A stretch of DNA of 7,216 nucleotides, from the NCBI GenBank assembly GCA_023129265.1, contig JAGMCJ010000060.1, forward strand, positions 1 to 7,216, in the 5' to 3' direction. Shown in pieces: positions 4,701-7,216 of this stretch (position 1 is its first letter; every line of letters begins with the position of its first letter). A program made the position numbers and the translations under genes. The notes under the pieces are model-generated. The model saw only the letters and a list, made by a program, of their open reading frames with translations. It ran no database searches and was not told where the DNA came from. Source of the DNA: Thermoplasmata archaeon. Its GTDB lineage: Archaea; Thermoplasmatota; Thermoplasmata; RBG-16-68-12; JAGMCJ01.

Positions 4701-7216
4701 TCGAACCCGCTGGAAACTGGATGGACGGTCGGTGAGAGGTTCGGAGACTGGGTCACAACTCAATACTCGGAGGGCAAGACAATCCACGTGAAGTCTGCTG
4801 GAAATTCAGGCACCGGATACGGAACCTCCGGGAACTCAGTCGCCCCAGGAACCATAAGTACGTGCGCAGCATGGGACCTCTTCTATAGGGTGCAACCAGA
4901 GCACCTCTACGATGGAGGGCCGAATCCTCAGTACGGCGGCGTAGCCTATCTCTCCTCTTGGGGACCGGCGGCTACTGGTCAATTGGGACCCGACATCTGC
5001 TTTAGCGGAGTGTGGGCCTACGATGCTTATCCAATAAACCAGTTCATGGATGATGGTGGGACAGCGGCATGGAACATCGACGCGGGCACAAGCATGGCAG
5101 CCCCTCACGCAACAGCAGTGATTGCCCTCATGCAGGACGCATATGAGCAGACATACGGGCATTACATGGATGCCTTCGAAGCGCAGAGGATACTCCTGTC
5201 GAGTGCTGACGACATGAACTACGACGTTTTCACACAGGGATCTGGCTATGGTAATGCTCTGCGAGCTACCGACCTAGCTGCCAACAGAGGAGGTATCTTG
5301 GCGGATCCTGAGGTCTGGTACCCGGGTGACTACAGGGGCGAGGACTATGTGGCCTTCGTCCACTTCCTAACGGCTGGTGAATCCGATTCTGAGATGATGA
5401 CGGTGGAGAATCGCGGGTTAACACCCCTGAACAACGTTGGTGTGTCCGCTGACTACCTAAAGAGAATGGCCACCATCGAGTACACGGTCCAGCCCTCCAT
5501 TCAGGCCCCGCCGGAGCCTGTAGGCAACAACTGGACAATCATCAACGAGACGGGATTCTATGACTTCTTCGGAAGGAAGTTCGGGCCGAGCATGGATGTG
5601 ACGAGATGGAACAATGCCGACCTCCTCAGGATTACCGCCCACTTCGACATGGATCTGCTGACGAACCAGCAGATATACGTAGAACCGCACGACTGGAGCG
5701 ATGTCAATATGAATGGGCGGTTCTTTGGGCACTCCGCCAACATAACCGCGATGGACTTCTGCTCTGATGGCACGATGTTCGCAACCGGTGCTGAGGATGG
5801 TGTAATCATTCTGTGGGACAACACGACAGGATACCCGATTGACGACCTGGTAGGGTTGGGAGGCAGTATGATTAACGACATCGACTTCTCTTCTGATTGT
5901 AGCAAGTTGGCGGCCTCGGCTGGCCCGTTGCCCTTTGGTGGAGATGGCTTGGTGGCGGTGTGGGACGTGGCTACTCGCGCCCGGCTTGTCAGGTCAGATG
6001 ATTTCCTTTTCGGCTATACTATCACCGGAGTGGAGTTCAACCCAGCCAATGAGAATCAGATAGCGTTCACTTCGAGCGTCAACTCCGCCCTTAGGTGGCT
6101 GAATGGTCTTCCGAGGGACTTCTGCTTCCCCGATCTCCTCGCGGATGTCATGATCATGGACATCTCAGGAAACCTGCTCGGAGGGGCGTGTGGACACATT
6201 GACATCGTGAACACCCTTGCGTGGAGTCCAGATGGGTCTGTAATAGCTACCGGTGGCGGTGGTTACTTTGGCGCCTGGGACAACTACGTACTGCTCTGGG
6301 ACCCAATCACAGGAACCCAAGTTGGCGGATTCAGCGGTCACGAGGACGAGGACCTGTCGGGCGATCTGGACGGTGTGATGGATCTGAGGTTCAGCTCTGA
6401 CAGCATGTGGCTTGCTTCAGCAGGAATGGGATCAGCCATGAGTGCGGCAGGCACTGGAACAGTGAATGTTTGGGATATGACTCTGGCGCCATCAACAGGC
6501 TACGACACGTTCAACTTCACAGGAGGAGCCCCACTATTCTCGCTCGGAAACACGAGCATCGTTCCCTTCTCGTACCAAGTCTGGGTGAACAGTACACCGG
6601 TGTCCGAGCTTGACTTGGGGCTCGGGACGGGCGACTACGTTCTGTACACGACTGACGGCTTGATGGTGTACATCGGCCCGCTTCCGATGTGGTCCAACGT
6701 TACCATTCAGTACGACTATGTTCCGCCAACCGTCGCTCTCATGCAAGAGTATCCGATGTACGTGGACTTCGATGGTGTCGCCATGAATCTAGCCATTGCC
6801 AACGCGACCGGTGTGGCAATATGGGATATTATGGGCGGCACAATCACGGCAGAGGTCATTCCCACATACGACTTCGACGGCATCTCGGACATAGGCTTCT
6901 CGTCCGGATATGAGTGGTTCTGGGCCGTGAGCTACGGAGGCGAGATAGATCTGTGGTGGAAGGCTTCTGGCGCAATGCTGGTTGACCCGGGTCTGCCCTA
7001 CGGAGTGACCGGAGCATGGTTCGAGAGAAACAGGATGGGAATCTTCCTGGGTGAGAACTCTTTCGAGGTCAGAATCCATGATCCTGCCACAAGAACTCAT
7101 GATGGTCTAATCATGTGGTGGAGGCATCTCTCTGGCTTGCCAGTTCCCGGACCCGTTACCGTGACAATCGAGTTCTTCGAGAAACAGCCCTGGCCCATGG
7201 TCAGTCTCTTTGAGGA
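1710..7216 (+). CDS. Giant secreted subtilisin-like (S8) serine protease with nested insertions and WD40 propeller (3' partial)
   Basis: The frame stays open for 1835 codons and leaves the window without a stop. It should cleave proteins outside the cell. The catalytic residues are Asp244 (VAVLDQGID), His923 (GSHGTAVATSIVG), oxyanion Asn1032 (SAGNSG) and Ser1128 (GTSMAAPHATA), all in one frame. Before the core are a Sec signal peptide (1-30) and an I9-like prodomain (about 80-147). Between Asp and His lie 678 residues, against roughly 30-60 in compact subtilases. They hold a PPC-like sandwich (about 409-515), calcium-loop motifs (569-600) and copies of a beta module. After the core come a beta domain (1193-1337), a WD40-type propeller (about 1338-1790) and what looks like the rest of the interrupted beta domain. 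At least 20 N-glycosylation sequons are present, none between residues 867 and 1273. Activity and substrate are inferred. A C-terminal anchor, if any, lies beyond the window. Confidence 0.93.
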   Translation, partial: MSKKCVRWISGIVVGLFALSLFVTPTPVSSSGGEGYEEPVEQGEEFLPMEEPSLPQLSEVLGLEKIDPALRDLAKSGYKEMVEVVLIVSDVSAVARALEKYEYRGLVGEKQTIKSVPTPIVLEVPAYALAELAAIDDVLLIGRQEVFTPDVMDAPEEVVGGEVPLNLLPRDQNEMIERTAKEKGIKLDPVFIDSPSGPMGSGGPQPMGEDPPTPNDWNSVVTHMADLAWANGFTGAGEVVAVLDQGIDFGHSDLQGTWAVQPASTVIENITVIEAVGDETTATLVHRDVTGYSFYLNGILMPPANYTFDPATGVIDFTTALVLNDVVTASYTYSSPYAGWPITFEPPAIDTYLSNEGELSGMFVDTSTELASFTNASGTYITYNRGAPLLTTFYTFGEQIFDDAEISDFPSVFLTAGYRFPFAVPTDTVQMNIWVEFTLGDDLDLALFYDANGDDDIDLSELVAYEDTSTGANPEEFDSIYNPNTENDYILVILGYTTSNPTLADIYIEFISIVMQDTDYNVTGITSISGAYHVGLHWDSYLRAAYFMAPAVLVVDSTSPGVYDTVYVDLDNNLDFTDDTPATKGSPNVWKDLDLDGYADVSGGLLYFISDSTAILGERLIVGNETTITGTIAIGGETWGQLGNGSVTVSDVVDVSKNSVPWNTVPIINELVLNATEVMELHLKNKNVVEDTIVLSVTGSVLNETGRDPTDLTKQFVVVDPATDDRFNLTHTGFTNLVLYRVRLTDFDGDEEQDWFGPVLTVIDPGNYNADAGTGEVVFGAELLSSPDPLTVNMAGDTFWANYSYNGVLIEDNDWFDAEGKSVTGEDYTVDYTEGLMTLAKPLPAGAIARATYEYHPWILDVVTGNFTFAYELQLGDELTVDYSYGVVPIPYSDIVAGRLGVDNYYWGAGDMVAFTGATYGSHGTAVATSIVGQGVTPIGGTPKLMGLAPDAKVISIPGGTSHGSFTQYHGFLFAIEGYDGVPGTGDEGLVISWSFGSNPLETGWTVGERFGDWVTTQYSEGKTIHVKSAGNSGTGYGTSGNSVAPGTISTCAAWDLFYRVQPEHLYDGGPNPQYGGVAYLSSWGPAATGQLGPDICFSGVWAYDAYPINQFMDDGGTAAWNIDAGTSMAAPHATAVIALMQDAYEQTYGHYMDAFEAQRILLSSADDMNYDVFTQGSGYGNALRATDLAANRGGILADPEVWYPGDYRGEDYVAFVHFLTAGESDSEMMTVENRGLTPLNNVGVSADYLKRMATIEYTVQPSIQAPPEPVGNNWTIINETGFYDFFGRKFGPSMDVTRWNNADLLRITAHFDMDLLTNQQIYVEPHDWSDVNMNGRFFGHSANITAMDFCSDGTMFATGAEDGVIILWDNTTGYPIDDLVGLGGSMINDIDFSSDCSKLAASAGPLPFGGDGLVAVWDVATRARLVRSDDFLFGYTITGVEFNPANENQIAFTSSVNSALRWLNGLPRDFCFPDLLADVMIMDISGNLLGGACGHIDIVNTLAWSPDGSVIATGGGGYFGAWDNYVLLWDPITGTQVGGFSGHEDEDLSGDLDGVMDLRFSSDSMWLASAGMGSAMSAAGTGTVNVWDMTLAPSTGYDTFNFTGGAPLFSLGNTSIVPFSYQVWVNSTPVSELDLGLGTGDYVLYTTDGLMVYIGPLPMWSNVTIQYDYVPPTVALMQEYPMYVDFDGVAMNLAIANATGVAIWDIMGGTITAEVIPTYDFDGISDIGFSSGYEWFWAVSYGGEIDLWWKASGAMLVDPGLPYGVTGAWFERNRMGIFLGENSFEVRIHDPATRTHDGLIMWWRHLSGLPVPGPVTVTIEFFEKQPWPMVSLFE
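1947..2150 (+). other. I9-like inhibitory prodomain
   Basis: Residues about 80-147 run strand-helix-strand-helix-strand: MVEVVLIVSD, a helix (VSAVARALEKY), a strand (PTPIVLEVP), a helix (AYALAELAAID) and a final strand (VLLIGRQEVF). This is the pattern of subtilase propeptides, which chaperone folding and inhibit the enzyme until removed. It sits at the expected place, before the catalytic Asp. Residues 148-212 form a low-complexity linker rich in Pro, Glu and Gly. Confidence 0.7.
2502..2714 (+). repeat. Beta module copy A (just after catalytic Asp)
   Basis: Residues 265-335. It starts with a strand region (TLVHRDVTGYSFYLNG), continues with NYTFDPATGVIDFTTAL and ends with DVVTASYTYS. The same signature (Y-x-x-[DP], G-x-[IVM]-x-[FLY], then V-T-x-x-Y-x-Y) recurs at 3891-4370 and 6504-6725. 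The pattern (named strand, 'NG', hydrophobic strand, closing Y-x-Y strand) suggests a small all-beta surface domain. Its function is unknown. Confidence 0.65.
2934..3254 (+). other. PPC-like beta sandwich with EF-hand-like loop
   Basis: Residues about 409-515. The core DDLDLALFYDANG followed later by NDYILVILGYT matches the style of bacterial pre-peptidase C-terminal (PPC) domains, which usually sit at protease C-termini. Here it lies within the Asp-His insertion. Residues 450-461 (DANGDDDIDLSE) fit an EF-hand loop: Asp/Asn at 1, 3 and 5, Ile at 8, Glu at 12. It is therefore a likely calcium site. The domain call rests on pattern only. Confidence 0.5.
3387..3521 (+). other. Asp-rich calcium-type loops in the protease insertion
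   Basis: Residues 560-604. Two acidic loops follow each other: D569-x-D571-N-N-x-D575 (VDLDNNLDF) and D592-x-D594-x-D596-G-x-x-D600 (DLDLDGYAD). They are followed by VSGGLLYFISD. I recall this block, with PGVYDTVYVD before it, as a conserved part of long archaeal and bacterial S8 proteases. Metal binding is inferred from the acidic spacing. Confidence 0.6.
3891..4370 (+). repeat. Beta module copies B, C and D in tandem
   Basis: Residues about 728-887. Copy B (728-805) opens with NLTHTGFTNLVLYRV, close to TLVHRDVTGYSFYLNG of copy A, and includes DPGNYNADAGTGEVVF and a closing FWANYSY. Copy C (807-855) has EDYTVDYTEGLMTLAKPL and ARATYEY. Copy D (858-886) is short: DVVTGNFTFAYELQLGDELTVDYSYG. 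The copies are highly diverged, which argues for old duplication. They lead directly into the segment carrying catalytic His923. Confidence 0.6.
4371..5285 (+). other. Main S8 catalytic segment (His, Asn, Ser)
   Basis: Residues about 888-1192. It holds His923 in GSHGTAVAT, then the strand LMGLAPDAKVISI, the oxyanion Asn1032 in SAGNSG and the nucleophile Ser1128 in GTSMAAPHATA. A normal subtilase end follows (QGSGYGNALRATDLA, about 1176-1190). The His-to-Ser spacing of 205 residues is only modestly above compact subtilases, so this part is not hugely expanded. Cys1052 and Cys1097 are the only cysteines here and could form a disulfide. No N-glycosylation sequon occurs in this segment. Confidence 0.92.
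5286..5720 (+). other. Post-catalytic beta domain, first part
   Basis: Residues about 1193-1337. The sequence ILADPEVWYPGDYRGEDYVAF is followed by strands of fibronectin-like style (MMTVENRGLTPLNNVGVSA) and ends in HDWSDVNMNGRF. That last phrase resembles a calcium-loop turn (DW-x-D-x-N-x-N-G) which, in related long S8 proteases as I remember them, leads into a further beta segment. Here the sequence changes abruptly to a WD40-like blade. Confidence 0.5.
5721..7076 (+). other. WD40-type beta propeller within the protease
   Basis: Residues about 1338-1789. Blade 1 is textbook: GHSANITAMDFCSDG, then FATGAEDGVIILWD (W1369-D1370). Further blades end at VAVWD (W1418), VMIMD (1480-1484), VLLWD (W1530), VNVWD (W1588), VAIWD (W1705) and IDLWW (1746-1750). 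A last blade-like segment ends at FEVRIHD (1785-1791). Seven or eight blades are thus visible, interrupted between blades 5 and 6 by a beta module. WD40 propellers bind proteins or peptides, so a role in substrate capture or surface attachment is possible, but this is inference. Confidence 0.8.
6504..6725 (+). repeat. Beta module copy E, inside the propeller
   Basis: Residues about 1599-1672, between propeller blades 5 and 6. The signature is YQVWVNSTPV, then GDYVLYTTDGLMVYIGPL and a closing NVTIQYDYV. It matches copies A and C in order and spacing (Y-x-L/V, G-L-M-x-[LY], V-T-x-x-Y-x-Y). Four sequons fall in it (Asn1602, 1614, 1627, 1663). Confidence 0.6.
7056..7216 (+). other. Apparent continuation of the interrupted beta domain
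   Basis: Residues 1783-1835: NSFEVRIHDPATRTHDGLIM, then strands VTVTIEFFEKQPWPMVSLF running off the window. I recall a similar 'HDGL...RH...FY-x-K-x-x-WPW' phrase near the end of long archaeal/bacterial S8 proteases, directly after the DWxDxNxNG turn. If so, the propeller splits one ancestral domain. VRIHDPATR also works as a blade-ending strand, so the boundary is uncertain. Confidence 0.4.

Noticed and set aside
2211..5905. Minus-strand open frames of 60-160 codons opposite the protease
   Set aside because: They show no recognisable motif or start signals, and they overlap a convincing gene; they are by-products of its codon composition.
1710..7216. The protease region as two or three separate genes (protease, propeller protein)
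   Set aside because: Residue numbering from the ATG at 1710 puts all catalytic residues and every WD blade in the same frame with no stop, and no internal promoter or ribosome-binding site stands out.
1..7216. tRNA or rRNA genes, CRISPR arrays, insertion sequences
   Set aside because: No tRNA-like cloverleaf, regularly spaced repeats or transposase motifs were noticed, and nearly all bases are accounted for by three genes.

Overview
The window looks archaeal. The evidence is a TruA with the archaeal-type catalytic motif context, an archaeal-type TrmJ-like SPOUT methyltransferase, TATA boxes at archaeal spacing, and two genes that appear leaderless. The extremely long secreted subtilase, with calcium-loop motifs and many N-glycosylation sequons, suggests a protein-degrading archaeon. 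My best guess is a Thermoplasmatota-like euryarchaeon, inferred from recalled family resemblance and not from any search.

Layout. (1) 1-93 holds a perfect 25-bp inverted repeat at the very edge of the window. One arm lies inside the 3' end of the trmJ-like gene. The other arm starts at base 1 and encodes the same peptide with a different C-terminal tail. (2) 53-745 (minus) is the TrmJ-like tRNA 2'-O-methyltransferase. (3) 746-782 is a compact divergent promoter with one TATA-like box per strand, each about 26-27 bp from a start codon. (4) 783-1592 (plus) is the tRNA pseudouridine synthase TruA. (5) 1593-1709 is an intergenic stretch with a clear TATA box and an AGGAGG ribosome-binding site. 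(6) 1710-7216 (plus) is one uninterrupted reading frame of 1835 codons that runs off the right edge. It encodes a secreted S8 (subtilisin-like) serine protease.

The first two genes are housekeeping tRNA-modification enzymes that share a divergent promoter. The third is an accessory extracellular enzyme with its own promoter. Its order is: signal peptide, I9-like prodomain, catalytic Asp244, about 680 residues of inserted beta-rich material, then His923, Asn1032 and Ser1128. After the core come a beta domain, a WD40-type propeller that appears to be inserted into that domain, and the domain's apparent continuation. The inserted material contains a PPC-like sandwich, EF-hand-like and DxDxDG loops, and at least four copies of a degenerate beta module. 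A further copy of the module sits inside the propeller. The nested architecture of this protease is the most unusual thing in the window. No RNA genes, CRISPR arrays or mobile-element genes are visible.
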